This document shows positions 32,861 through 45,500 of a stretch of 64,000 nt of DNA, piece after piece. Origin of the DNA: Cydia pomonella (lineage: Eukaryota > Arthropoda > Insecta > Lepidoptera > Tortricidae); the NCBI RefSeq assembly GCF_033807575.1, contig NC_084730.1:5191986-5255985 (forward strand). The letters run 5' to 3'. Positions within the stretch are counted from its first letter, which is position 1; each line of letters begins with the position of its first letter. Both the position numbers and the translations under genes were made by a program. Below the pieces are notes generated by a model, which ran no database searches, was not told where the DNA came from, and worked only from the letters and a program-made list of their open reading frames with translations.

Positions 32861-33043
32861 CCCCTAGTGTAAATTTATTCGATAACGTAACGTGACGTAC
32901 GCGTTTGCGTTAAGTATCATTTTGTATGGGATTTTGAGTTTCCAAAACGTTCCGCTTGGCGCGCTGTTTCTAAATCCGATACAAAATGAGACTTAACAAA
33001 CGCGTACGTCACGTTTCGCTATCGAATAAATTTACACTAGGGG
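32861..33043. mobile_element. MITE family P, copy 1
   Basis: 183 bp with ends CCCCTAGTGTAAATTTATTC and complement, flanked by TA. The arms share CGTAACGTGACGTACGCG. It is the sister of 46,191-46,375. Confidence 0.88.
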
Positions 33044-33184
33044 TACAGATGCAAATTTTGATTTGTTTCCTTATGTTAGCTAGTAGATTTACTTTCAAAA
33101 TGATGATTTTGAATGATATTTTTTTATTACGTTAATTTGAATTTAGTTTAAATTTTATTTTTTTGGTATTTCATAGTAAGTAGT

Positions 33185-33385
33185 GTGTCGCGTTGGTGTG
33201 GTGAAAATTATTGTGTTCCATTCGGAGGCAAAGTTTGTTTAATCCTCGTGCCTTGAAACCCTCGCAACGCTCAAGATTCGACTTCTTAAACCACTCGTTA
33301 CGCTCGTGTTTCAATTTTGGAATCTTTCGCTTGCTCGGGTTTTAATATTAGCACGTGCGGATAAACAACAACTTTCGGCCCCATT
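33185..33385. repeat. Dispersed repeat, copy 2 (pair with 26,130)
   Basis: Has GGCAAAGTTTGTTTAATCCT and CCTTGAAACCCTCGCAACGC in the same order as the 26.1-kb copy. Confidence 0.65.
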
Positions 33386-34253
33386 CCAAGAATGAGATAC
33401 GATAAGTTCTGGTTTAGATAAGTTCTCATTTAGATATCGTTTGTATACTAATAATTGACAGAAGCAGCTCGATTCGGGCAACCATTGTCACTATGACGTT
33501 AGAAATATCGTAGATAGATCTTATTGGGATCACAACGGAATCGAAATAAACGTCAATTTTGACATGTCGTTTAGTTATCGATCTTTTAAAGATCTTTCCA
33601 AGATCTTAAACTTGTCTTAATCATTCTTCGAATCGGACCGTTTGTCCCCTTGTAAAATAAAATAACTGAAGTATCGTTGCTACGTATTTTTAAATTATTA
33701 CTGCAATTCGTAATTAAACGTTACAATTTCCTTCCCCGTGTCCCCAATAGTTTGTTATGCAATTGACAATTAGACACAATATTGCGTCACATTTTATATT
33801 TAATTGGTAAATATACAACACGCTATATGGAGAGGGGTTACCATAGCCTATGGACGCTTTCAACGCCGGGCCTTTGTACAATAGCCCTTGAGTAGGGAAA
33901 TTGTTTTTGGAGAGAAATTTAGCAATCGAATGCCATTGAAAGCGAATCAATCGAAAGCCAACTCAGGTCTCTGTACAGCGAACAGCTGATTGGCGACTCT
34001 CTTGATTGGCGAGCTGATGCTGTAGTGGCTCCGGCGAGGGTTTTGAGCACACAAATCGACAGTTTAAACGAATATCTGTTTTATTACGACGAACGAGCTT
34101 GTGCATACGATTACGAGCAGCCATCGAATCGACCCTCAACTTTTTTATAAACGTTAAAAATATTTGAAAAACTACCCTACCTACTGTCGCTAATTAATGC
34201 GTTCCATTTTACGATAAAGGTATCATATATAACAAATTAAACTAAACTAAGGT
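33386..34253. other. Intergenic DNA between receptors A and B
   Basis: No gene recognised. AGATCTTTCCAAGATCTT at 33,588-33,605 is a short imperfect palindrome. Confidence 0.35.
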
Positions 34254-34355
34254 CTGTTTTTTATTCCGTAGACTAAAATGACGTTTCATATGTAAGACAT
34301 GACATTTCTTAGTACCACATGAAATGTCATTTTAGTCTACGGAATAAAAAAACAG
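34254..34355. mobile_element. Palindromic MITE
   Basis: 102-bp hairpin, CTGTTTTTTATTCCGTAGAC and TAAAATGACGTTTCATATG against the complement ending ACGGAATAAAAAAACAG. Confidence 0.8.
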
Positions 34356-34639
34356 AATATAGACATGGTGGCCGGAACCATCAGATGTCACATCCGCGTT
34401 GCTTTAAAAACCAGAATACTTAAATAATACAGGCTAACGGAGGGTTTAATGAATGATTTTATGGAATTATCTGCCAATCAACCATCAGGCCAAAGTGCTA
34501 AACATCATAAAATCGTATTATTAAATTATAGAACGTGACTTAATCGCGAATATCGACATTCGAATAATCGAATATCGTTAGTGTTGTGTGCGTAAAATGT
34601 TCAAGTTTATAAACAAGACCAAGTGTCGGTAGCTTGCAG

Positions 34640-34905
34640 AACTCGCGTGGCTAGAAGATGTTAACGTCCATATATATTTTAGAGGTAGCAAAATTCGTTA
34701 GAAGTAATACACACCTTTTCAGACAAATAAAAGACACTCCAAACCGTACTATTAAAACGCGCCATGAAAACAGACTAGTACTACCAAAATCACACTCACA
34801 AATGCATAGAAATAGTCCACATTCCAGATTTATAGACATTTTCAACAAAATCCCGGAACGAATTAAATCCGAGGAATTCCTAAACGACACCAATGTATGA
34901 TTTCT
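34640..34905 (+). mobile_element. LINE fragment, Daphne/Jockey-like C-terminus
   Basis: Reads SIYILEVAKFVRSNTHLF, NRTIKTRHENRLVLPKS, FIDIFNKIPERIKS. This is the same region of a LINE ORF2 as at 3,393 but a different lineage. Confidence 0.7.
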
Positions 34906-35529
34906 ATATAGAATGTATTGTACTCTATATTACATCATTTTGACACAACTATTGACAAGCACGATTAAACTATAAAAGTATTGACATTGCAAATCTAAAC
35001 TATTTTTATGTTACTTGCATGCAAGAACTGTAATTTTAATAATGTATTATGATTTGATTATTGTTATTGTTAATTACGTGTTAGATATAAGTAGCAAATT
35101 GCTTTGCCCTATCCGGGTTCATGTACCATAGTAATAAGTCCAAGTCCTAGACATGTTGATGTCAACTTAGCCTTCTCCAAGACCACGGGGACACGTCCCC
35201 GATACGTCGGAAGTAAATCTGACGCAGTTCCGCCAAGGCATCATAGAGTGCGTTGTTAAAACAATTGAAATCGAGAACAATTGAAGTTATGCTGTCAATC
35301 AATTTCCAGACGAAAACGGGAGAAGATGACGTCGCTGGCTGTTCCTGGTTCAAATCCACTGGCTTGCTTACGATAAGAAATGTAACGTGTGCTGTTATTT
35401 GTAATCAGTCTTGTCCAGTGAAGACTGTGAGTTGAACATCGTGTTTCATTGAAAGCTCTCGTCATCCACTATTGACGGTTCTGATGTGCTGTCCCAGGTA
35501 TGATACGTCCAGAATTCCCGGCATATATA
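34906..35529. other. Intergenic, LINE 3' UTR and unassigned DNA
   Basis: 34,906-35,110 is probably the 3' UTR of the preceding LINE fragment. 35,160-35,440 is higher in GC and open on both strands (65 and 60 codons) but shows no domain or splice context that I can support. Confidence 0.4.
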
Positions 35530-35796
35530 AATAAATAATATAAATATTATAGGACATTATTACACAAATTGACTAAGTCCCACAGTAAGCTCAATAAGGC
35601 TTGTGTTGAGGGTACTTAGACAACGATATATATAATATATAAATATTGATAAATACTTAAATACATAGGAAACACCCATGACTCAGGAACAAATATCCAT
35701 GCTCATCACACGAATAAATGCCCTTACCAGGATTTGAACCCGGGACCATCGGCTTCATATGCAGGGTCACTACCCACTAGGCCAGACCGGTCGTCG
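35530..35796 (-). mobile_element. tRNA-derived SINE family S
   Basis: Minus strand: GACCGGTCTGGCCTAGTGGG (box A), GGTTCAAATCCTGG (box B), body GATATTTGTTCCTGAGTCAT, and a 3' end with TTACTGTGGGACTTAGTC and TGTAATAATGTCC. It is the clean reference for copies at 44,965, 61,156 and 62,902. Confidence 0.9.
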
Positions 35797-35949
35797 TAAA
35801 TATTCATATATTTCGGGGTTCTCGGAAACTGCTCCAAAGATTTCGATGAATTTTGCTATATGGGGGTTTTCGGGGGCAAAAAATCGATATAGCTAGTTCT
35901 TATCTCCGAAAAAACGCGCATTTTGCTCCCGGTTTTTTTAGAACTATTA

Positions 35950-36080
35950 TTAACACATTGAGTGCCGGGAACCCGTTTGGCGGGCGCTCTATTCGTAGTC
36001 GCTTTCCTCTACAAAGCGGGAAAACGCTAGAATCAGCTACGCGTGTAGCGCTACGAAAACGTTGGCAGTGAATGCGTTAA
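35950..36080. mobile_element. Small inverted-repeat element
   Basis: Ends TTAACACATTGAGTGCC and GGCAGTGAATGCGTTAA, 131 bp, GC-rich interior. Confidence 0.65.
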
Positions 36081-36849
36081 ATACGCGATTAAGTCCAATT
36101 CTATAATTGAATAATGTGTAAACATTGGAAGTTAAAATCAACATAATTGTAGTTTCATTATATGATTATGTTTTTGAGTACACGGAAAAATTGTGTTCCG
36201 GACAGTCGTGCATGGAGCCGAAGCCACTATGAAGAGGCCCTTTTAAAAACCTATACACTGCTGCTACAAATCGCTGCAAGCACTTTTACTTATAAATAAA
36301 TAAATAAAACAATAATTTTGGTGAAACGTTTATTTAAATTTCAACAAAAAAAAATTCTCGAGTAATAGGTAGTGTTGTTAGTAAAAATAATACTTGTTTA
36401 TTAAGATCACTAGATGTAGGTACAAATTACGTAGGTAGCTACGTAACCCTAATATCTAGTGTCAGTTAAGGTTAATGTGTATAAAAATTAAGCAATACCT
36501 AATTTATTAACTACAATAAGTATATTACATGTTTATTATTTTACTATGTAACAATACACTCTGTATCAGATATTTAAGATTTAGAGTAATTTAAGCTATT
36601 TAAAAATCGCTTTCAGCGATAAGACCGCCTGTTACTATAGACCGCGAGCCAGGAACAGATTTCCATGACCAATCGTCTCCCGGGTGAAAACTCGTATAGT
36701 GGTTAACGGCTAGGAATGATGAACCCTCGTGGACGTCAGCTGCCGCTCCATTGGTGAGTTGAGGAATGGCAGCCACCGAAACACGTAAAAAAAAATTGTC
36801 ATCGCCTCCCGTTTGATATTTTGTCAGATGCTATTGTTAATTTTAAAAA
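36081..36849. other. Intergenic DNA with a LINE 3' end scrap
   Basis: TCGCTTTCAGCGATAAGACC at 36,607-36,626 is the LINE 3' motif also seen at 21,230. The rest is unassigned. Confidence 0.4.
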
Positions 36850-37130
36850 TCGTCAGACGGTTATATCGCGATGGTACGAGTAAGAATGTCAGCTGGTCGC
36901 ATGAACATGTAAAAAAATAAGTGCTTCACCTTTTCATGATAGCAATAACAAATCATGAAACTTTGCATGTAGCATTTCATCAGGCGTAACGCCTGAAGCG
37001 CCATCAATGGATTACGCGATTTACACATTACCCATACTTTGCGCACATAAAGTGGTAAGGCGCATATTTTTTACAATGTTCATTTTACAGCTGACGGTTT
37101 TTCCAACCGCGATATAACCGGCTACCGTTT
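36850..37130. repeat. Inverted-repeat element
   Basis: CGTCAGACGGTTATATCGCG near 36,850 pairs with CCGCGATATAACCGG near 37,120, with further diverged complementarity inward. Confidence 0.5.
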
Positions 37131-37289
37131 TTTTTAATTTAAAACAGTATCGAAATTAAAATTTATTCACAAAAAATATCAAATAAGTGGAAGAGTTTGA
37201 ATTAAAAATGTACTTATACTAAAAACTAAATTACAAAACTTAAAACCTAGATCTAAAAATAAATAAAACTAGTCTTAAAATAGAATAAA

Positions 37290-37505
37290 ATCCCCCTGCG
37301 GCATGGTGCCGTAGATGCTAGCAGCATTTCCTCGCTGTATCGCACTAATTTTTTGAGCGAGGAAGCTGCCAGCTCTGCGGTCACCGGTGACGGCGGTGAC
37401 CTCTCTAATCCTTTTAGAAAGTTCCTTAAAAAGGTTAAAGGCGCTCGGACCCCACGGACCAAGGGTCACGACGCCAAATGGTACGAAATTATATTCGGTG
37501 CCGAG
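37290..37505 (-). pseudogene. Retroelement family Q fragment
   Basis: Reads FVPFGVVTLGPWGPSA, TGDRRAGSFLAQKIS and QRGNAASIYGTMPQGD, the same C-terminal end as at 14,191. It is cut off at its 5' side by a piece of MITE X (37,506-37,592). Confidence 0.8.
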
Positions 37506-37592
37506 ACTTGACGCTAGATGTAGACTACGAAAATAATAGTATTTTTGGCAACAAAACCGTTGTATGGAGTATGGAGTGAGCACTCTTGGTCT
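37506..37592. mobile_element. MITE X, one-arm fragment
   Basis: ACGAAAATAATAGTATTTTTGG and GGAGTGAGCACTC match one arm end of MITE X (24,300-24,405). Confidence 0.6.
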
Positions 37593-38124
37593 TCTTAATT
37601 ATCTTTGGCTAAGAGGAACCTAAGCTCGCAGTGTCCTTGACCGCCGGCATCATGGGCGGGACCGGGACAGCAAACGCGATATAGATCGTGTCATTCACGA
37701 AGACGCGTGCGATTGATTCGTATTGTCATGATATAAAAGGTTACATTTGACTAGTCTGCGCATCATCGTGGATGACACGAACTATTGACCACGTATAGTC
37801 TGCCTGTGACCACGAGCGTAACGTCACGTTCGAAACGTCAGGCCATATAATAAACGTAAACGTTTACGCGATTAAGTCCCGTATTCGTTTTAAAACTATG
37901 AACGAAAATCGTGTTGGTTTAAATCAATATATTACGAACTATTGAGATAGGAAAAGGCGGGTCAATGTACGAAATTCCTCGTGTAAGTGTCCTTTCTTTA
38001 GCACCTACTTATTGCCATGGAGAATTTTAGGCGAAATATAGATTGTGATAGAAATCTAGCTAAAAATAACAGAACTGACAGATATGTTCGCCTGTCTGTC
38101 ATTGTCATTATTGTACATTTTTGA
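37593..38124. other. Intergenic, unassigned
   Basis: No gene. Probably old repeats. Confidence 0.35.
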
Positions 38125-38466
38125 AGCTTGATTAGAGGGTTGTCGTTGAGATTCAAGATGGCGAAGACGTCTCGAGAATATTTTTTGTGTTTTGCTCATT
38201 TATGTTGTTCAAAGTGTAGTATTGATAGCTTATTATGCAGTGAACTATCGTGGAAGTGTGCAGCTAATGAAAAACTAATCTTGAAACACGTTTAACCATG
38301 TTTTAATCAACATCCGGCAATCCATCGTGGCTTTTAGTAAAGTCCAGCTATCTCTTTACTAAAAGCAACTACCGAACAACGTCATGCTCTACGAGCACAC
38401 TTAAAATTTACAACGAAACTTGACATTGGCAAAATCATCATAGATTTGATGGAAGCCATATTTTAG
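38125..38466 (+). repeat. Dispersed repeat, inverted pair with 55,555-55,918
   Basis: Contains GGGTTGTCGTTGAGATTCAA, GATGGCGAAGACGTCTCGAG and CGACAACG-type motifs. The reverse complement lies in a receptor B intron 17 kb away. Confidence 0.75.
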
Positions 38467-38610
38467 GGCTCCTCTACACGATGGCCCAGCGTAGGCCAGT
38501 CCAAGGGACGCAGCTATGCGGTAAAGTGAGATGGCAATATCACTTGCTCCCTCTAACGCATAAATGCGTCCCTAGGACTGGCCTACGCTGGGCCATCATG
38601 TAGAGGAGCC
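38467..38610. mobile_element. Palindromic MITE
   Basis: 144-bp hairpin: GGCTCCTCTACACGATGGCC with CAGCGTAGGCCAGTCC and its complement. Confidence 0.85.
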
Positions 38611-38647
38611 ATTAAAAGAAGAAGCTTGATTGATTTTAACAGCTGGG

Positions 38648-39225
38648 CGTATCGGACCGCGACCTTGGTCCGGTCAGTATCTCTTCCTCACTCTCACTTA
38701 TAGCTGCGTCCTTAACTGACGTATGTACGGACCATATTCCACTAGACCGAACAGGCCGCGTAGCCAACATGCAAATCTCTTACGTTTCGTAGCGATCGAA
38801 ACATACTGTCACTGTCGCACTTCAAACAAAACATATTAAAAGTTGCCCCGGTGGACCTTGCCGTTTTTACTCGCTCATTAAACTGTATCGATACAAAACT
38901 ACTGCTAACTCAAAAATTCATTTGTTACTGTATCTATAAACCTATGTTGTAACCTTAGCTGTGTTAATTTTAGCTTAATATCCTTTAAATTGTTACCTAG
39001 CGCTATATATTGTTGATTTATCAGTAAAGAATCTAGTAATCTGCGGACGATGTTGTTGGTCTCACACTTTATTATTTTTTTGTATTCTATTTCTGTGGTT
39101 AACACCTGTGTGTTGTGATCTGAGTGATAGAGAGACACAAAGCGTTTCGTTGTCGTAGCGATAGCGATTGTCACCTTGGCTAGGCTGGCAGGCCTCAGAC
39201 CGGACCAACTGCGATCCGCTACGCT
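38648..39225. mobile_element. Three-level nest of repeats just 3' of receptor B
   Basis: The outer element has ends TATCGGACCGCGACCTTGG and complement of CAACTGCGATCCGCTAC, with GGTCCGGTC inside both. MITE Z (38,754-39,190) lies inside it. Inside Z lies a LINE 3' UTR piece (38,822-39,118) homologous to 32,215-32,525. Confidence 0.65.
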
Positions 39226-39263
39226 CGTCTGTTACAGCTGTCAGGAAGAACTTATTGACCAAT

Positions 39264-39500
39264 TTAGCGGGGATTTACAGGTTTAAATTGATTTCGTTGC
39301 GTGTAAACACCAACGATCTCAGCGTAGTTGCTCGATTCTGACGTGGACACCGCCGGGGCGGTTTCTTTAGTGGATGCGGATGCCTTGGATGTGCCGTGAG
39401 AGTTTGCGGATGTGAATGTTTTCGGTGCACCTTGGTTGCTCGAGGCAGTGCAGGATTTCTTGGGTAAATCCAGGACAGCGTAGGTTACTTGTGTCGAATT
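39264..39500 (-). CDS. Receptor B exon 18, cytoplasmic tail
   Basis: 78 codons and TAA: NSTQVTYAVLDLPKK, a Ser/Thr/Ala-rich spacer of about 35 residues, then SSNYAEIVGVYTQRNQF. Both ends match the gene A tail, and the spacer is unique to B. Confidence 0.9.
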   Translation of the reverse strand, partial: NSTQVTYAVLDLPKKSCTASSNQGAPKTFTSANSHGTSKASASTKETAPAVSTSESSNYAEIVGVYTQRNQFKPVNPR

Positions 39501-42500
39501 CTGAAATTAAATGTAGAGGTTGATTTCAAATGATGACTAGGAATAGTATACCAGGGTCTGTATTACGAGCAAATAATTAAAATATAGATTGTACTCAAAC
39601 GGTGACACTTATGATGAATTACTTTTAAAAAAGCGGCCAAGTGCGAGTCGGACTCGCCCATGAAGGGTTCCGTACCATTTATGACGTATTAAAAAAAACT
39701 ACTTACTAGATCTGGTTCAAACCGATTTTCGGTGGAAGTTTGTATGGTAATTCATATCATATATTTGTTTTAGATTTTTAATTCTGTTATTTTAGAAGTT
39801 ACAGGGGGGGGGGACACACATTTTTTCACTTTGGAAGTGTCTCTCGCGCAAACTATTCAGTTTAGAAAAAAATGATATTGGAAACCTAAATATCATTTTT
39901 GAAGACCTATCCATAGATACCCCACACGTATGGGTTTGATGAAAAAAGATTTTTTGAGTTTCAGTTCTAAGTATGGGGAACCCCCAAAATTTATTGTTTT
40001 TTTTTTCAATTTTTGTGTAAACATCTTAATGCGGTTCATAGAATACATCTACTTACCAAGTTTGAACAGTATAGCTCTTATAGTTTCGGAAAAAAATGGC
40101 TGTGACATAATCGGACAGACAGACGGACATGACGAATCTATAAGGGTTCCGTTTTTTGCCATTTGGCTACGGAACCCTAATTATGAGATTTTTAGACTTC
40201 CTATTTTTCATACAATCAAAAGAAAAGTGTTACTTTAGTAATCCACGAAATAATAACGTGCTAACCCGTTATAATTAAGTACTTGCATATTTTTTGCATG
40301 CAATTAATGGTCCCACACTCCCACCGCAAAAATAAATATGCAAATAAATAATAGTACTCACAATATAAATGATAGTACCACCATACAGAAAGGAAACTTC
40401 CTACAAAACCGAAGTTTGACAGCGATTCTTGGCCGAATCATGTTGTCCCTTTCTAATGTATGGAACTATCCCTTTTGGCTATTTAGGGTTTTCAAAATTC
40501 ATGTAAGTAATTATCTTATCTGTGGTTGTGCAGGTAAACGAAAGTCAAGTTTTGCTAATAATTGCTCGGAGCAATGCTGAGCCGAACGGAGCCGAGAACA
40601 CCCGAACTCTCTAGTTTCCTCCCCCTGCTCGCGTGGTCGTAGGTAGGGTGAGTGAGAGAGATAGTAATCTTACCCCATGCGTCAGCCTAAGCCACAGGGG
40701 ATTGTCTGTAACATCTGATATAAAAATATGGTTAAATAGTCCATGACCTGTTATGACACTGGTTACCATACTCAGCCGGACCTTCCCTAGTTGAGGGAGC
40801 GCCCTTGTGAGCTTTCCGTTGATGTCGGGCATGGTTTATTGTTTGGCCTGTCTGCATCCAGTCTGATTCAGCCAGTGTTCTGTGTGTAGTTTCCCTACGT
40901 GCCACCAGCATTGAGCGTACCTTGCTGAAGGGCATCGAGAGCATCGGTTCAGGGCCAATCGCCCCTGCACCCGATCCTTGCCTGGCAAGCTCGCAGCAAC
41001 GTTACCCCGGGATCCACTGTGTCCCTCGAACCATTGGAGGGTGATCTTTTTATTATGACATACCTCTGTTAGTCGTTCGTGTATAAGCTTGGATGTAACT
41101 ATATGGCTTTTTAGAGCCTTTAAGACCTACTGTTGGAGAGTATGCGGAGGGAGGATCCTACTACCCTCCTTGCAGTGATGGCAGCCGCCGCGTTTATGAT
41201 ACCCATGTACTCAGCTTGGAATACCGAGTTATGGGCTCCTAGCGCAGAGGTGATTTACAAGTTCAGGTAGTTACTACGAGTATGTATGTATGTGTGTAAT
41301 AATGTCCTATAATATTTATTTATATTTATTTATTTATTTATGTATAACAGTATGAATGAAAAATAAGTTTTAATGTCAACTTCTAATACTAACCGTATTT
41401 AATTAGTTTTTGGTCAAAATTTGATTCAAATGTAACTGATAGTTTTTAAGATAATAGGCTGTGACAGACGGTCATTCGGACAGATGATCATAACCATTTT
41501 AGGCTGTATTTCTGTAGACACTTTGTTTTAAGTTCTAGGATTTATGGAATGTCCAATGTAAAGGGAAACCGTAAACTGTTAAAAAATCAATATCCTCGAC
41601 TGTACTTACGAGCATATCGTAGAGAACCCCTTTCACTCCCGTATATTTAAGTTTGAAATTACTCAGACTTCGTCCGCGACTAATTGATGGCACCTACCAT
41701 ATCTGAAGAAAGGCTAACGTATTGGTCATAGAGGTCGTCAGCGTCACTGTCGCCTTTCTCGGGCGGCGTGGGAGTTGCGGAAGGAGCGGGGGACGCGCCC
41801 TTTGCAGGAGGGGCGCGGGGTGCAAAGGGCCCGGCGCGGCGCCGGCGCAACACATACAGCGCCAACGCCACTGCGAGAGCCACTAACGCCAGAGGTAGTG
41901 TTACGGCCAAAATTGTTGAACGCGATGCACCTGTGTGAGAAAATTTCTTTATTTTCGCCTGTTCCCAAGCACTCGGAAGAGTAACTTTACTATATAACAG
42001 AAAATAACTTACCTGACTTCTTGTCGTAAACTGCTGGAACATAAAACAAATAGTAGGTAGCCCAGCCGAATACAGAACCTCCTTCTTCTTGAAATCGAAA
42101 TCGGTTAAAAAACCATTCAATCGATGTGAAATTGAAAAGGATGATCAATTAAATGCTGATAACAGTTAAAAAGTAAATGGTAACAGATCGCCTGGCGTTC
42201 GGGGCACGGCATATTCCTTCGCCGTCTGGCGTTCAAAGGATTCTCCTCCCGCCAGACTCAAATGAGTCTGATGACTTCGCCAACACCAATAACTCTAGAT
42301 AAAGCTCACCGTTTTGCAGCAAAGTATGTCAAGCAATTTTAGACACGGCCATTTCTTTAATATACTAATATTTAAAGTAACTTCAGAAACATACCGCCTT
42401 TTCCTTGCTGAATCAAGGTAATGATGTTGGAGTTTGCAATCTCGCCATAATACTTTCTATGAAAAACACTATAATTGTCTCGGATATTCCACGAATACCC

Positions 42501-45500
42501 TTGCACACAGAACAACTGGTTATGATTATACGTGTCGTTGAGATACAACTCCAAAACCAGGTTCGTTGAATTATTGTAGCTTTGTTTCGCCAGTTCTATA
42601 ATTTGGTTGTTAGAATCTAGAAATGACGATAAAAAATAAAATAACAGTATTAAAACTTGAAACACCGCATAAACCACAAAAAATAAAATCTTCGGTCGTG
42701 TTTTAATTTATCACCACTCGTTGCGAATTTCCTATTTTCTGCACTTGTATCGTAAATAACTATTGTGAGATGGTAACAAGAATATTTCTCACCTTTTCTA
42801 AACCACCTGTATTTCCTGCCATCCAAAGGTATACTTCCACTGCAAGTAAAGCGTAGTGTGCTGTTAGGTTCGAAATATACTTTTGATTTAGGTTCTGTGG
42901 TGATATAGTGATCTGTAAAAAGATGAGAAGGTTGTTAGATTACCTATACTTAATTGAAGAATTTTTGCGTGAAACGAGGACAGACCTGACACTGATCAAT
43001 GATGCAAAAATGATTAAAAAAGAGAAATCATAGCTGTCGGTGCCGGTAGCAATACAAACGCACGGCCTACCTGATGGTGAGCAATCACCAGCCTATGGAT
43101 GCCATAAAATCTAGGGGTGTTTTAAGTGCCGACTCTTTAAAAACTTGTAGGTACACTTCTTTGAAGAACCTCTAGAAGAGAGAAGAGAAGAAGGTGCTGT
43201 AAACCCTCGACCCCTAAGCGTCCGCAAGATGAAATTCCCTCTTGAATCGCACAGTGCGTGACCATTTTGGTTCCAGGTCCATGTTCCAGGGTGTGAGAGG
43301 TGAGAGAGAACGCCCCGCTGCCGGCGAACGATGCGGTGGTAGGAGTATAAAACGCAACCGTTTGGAAAACTAGACCCATTTCAGAAAACTTTACATGACA
43401 TAAGTATAGAATATGACCAGGACTACACATAAGCTATCATTTACTGTACCTAAAGGTGTAACATGTCTTTGAATCGTGAGTGAAATCCGCTGGCTGTCAT
43501 ATCTATCGAGCCCTTCCGAATAGTTCCCACCCGGCAGCACGTTTTGTTTGGCGCAGTAAATATCGCTGTCGTTATCTGACTGCTCGAGGGTTTTATTAAG
43601 TCGAAGGATAATCCACTTTCCTTTATCATGTGTAGTGTGTTGAAGTGTGCGTAGCAATCGTTCTGAATGATTAGATTTATCTGGAAATTGTTTCATTAAA
43701 ACAGTTTTTTATTATTATTAAAATGCTTGGGACTTATTGTGTAATAAATATTATTCACTTGTATTGTATACGGGCGATTTTCCGGCTTGCGCCTATTTTG
43801 CGTGACATGTTGGGGGTGGGCTAGTCCTGCCAACCCAGCTCCTCGAGGAATCCTATCAAACCTTTAATGTATTATTCACTTTTAACAATTCACAGCGGCA
43901 AGTTACACAAACAGTATGTATGTACAATTGTACGCTCAAGGAAAGGAAGGATCTCTTTAGCAGTTTACGGTTCACTTTACAGCTCTTAGCATAAGTATGT
44001 ACAGTCAGCATCAATAGTAGCGGATGAAACAACGCACCAAAAGTATCTGATATTCCGGAAAACTTTTCCAAATATAGATAAATCTCTAAAATTTATGTTC
44101 AAAAGTATATCTTTTACCGGCTTAATTGACCTAGATATAGAACCATCAATTTTATTAAGCTGTTCAAGAATGGTAGATACTTTTGAGAACTTGTTTGATC
44201 CACTACTTTTGATGCTGACTGTACAACCTTTAATAAAATTGAACTGCCAAAAACCAATTGCTAAACAGTGGATTTCCTCGACCATTCAATTTTATTCCAT
44301 TGCTGTAGGTATAGGTACATATTCTATATAACGGCGCCTACTATCGGCATGGCACGACAAGGGATCCTTCGGCAATTAGCGAGACGTCCTCAGGCATAGC
44401 GAGGTGTGCTTGTGAATACCCAGGCGTCCCTCAGGCTTTCTTAGGAATACCAAGGTGTCTTAGACATGCTAAGGCTTTCTTAGTATTTCTCCAAGATGTC
44501 CATCTTGGCATGCCTGAGGACGCCTCGGCAATTTGTCGAGGAATCCCTTGCCGCACCATGCCGATAGTGGCCACCGAACCTAAGATCGTATAATTTTACA
44601 TATCTGCAATAATTTTATCTTGTATTGTATATAAAGTCCGATCATGCAGAAATATATGACCATTGTCCGCTGTTATTCTTATGTATATGGTGACAGTTCA
44701 GTTTAGTAAGAAAAATTTAGTACTAATGAAATTCCGCAATTTGGCGCGTGATCATATGGTCAGTCTTTACGTAATCCAGTGTGCAATAAAAGCGTATTAT
44801 ACATTTTCTGACTGAACTACTACCTTAATAAAGGTATTTGAGCCATTCTACTTTCCGTCGTACATAACTTTTTGTCACTTATTTTGTAAAATGCATATTT
44901 TAGAATACTTGGCCATTACTTTCATTTCTGTTTTGTAATGGAGAAAGAGGCTTAATTAAAATGAATAAATAAATATTATAGGACATTATTACACAAATTT
45001 AATATGTCCCACGGTTAACTCAATAAGGCTTGTGTTGAGGGTACTTATAGACAACGATATATATAGTATATAAATACTTAAATACATAGAAAACACCCAT
45101 GACTCAGGAACAAATATCCATGCTCATCACGCGAATAAATGCCCTTACCAGGATTTGAACCCGGGACCATCAGCTTCATAGGCAGGGTCACTACCCACTA
45201 GGCCAAACCGGTCGTAAAGCTATCAATCCCGATTAGTGCGGCTCCTAGTTCGATTTAATATGGAGGTATGGCTCCATCTGGCAGAAAGCACGAAACTTGT
45301 CATGAATATATTTAGCTTTTACGTTTATAGAATAAATATAAGTATAAACACGCCGAGAAGTTACCTTTCCCCCTCTTTCTTAAGACTTACAGTTTTCAAA
45401 TTATGCTTAATTTCTCCAGTCTTAACAATAACTTCCAAAGACAATATTGTAGAGAATTCTATGAAGAATATACTTCTCCTAGACATTTTTATTGTAGCTT

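Noticed and set aside
35162..35435. Opposing 60-65 codon frames at 35.2-35.4 kb
   Set aside because: No domain, no clear splice partners, and both strands are equally open; left as unassigned.
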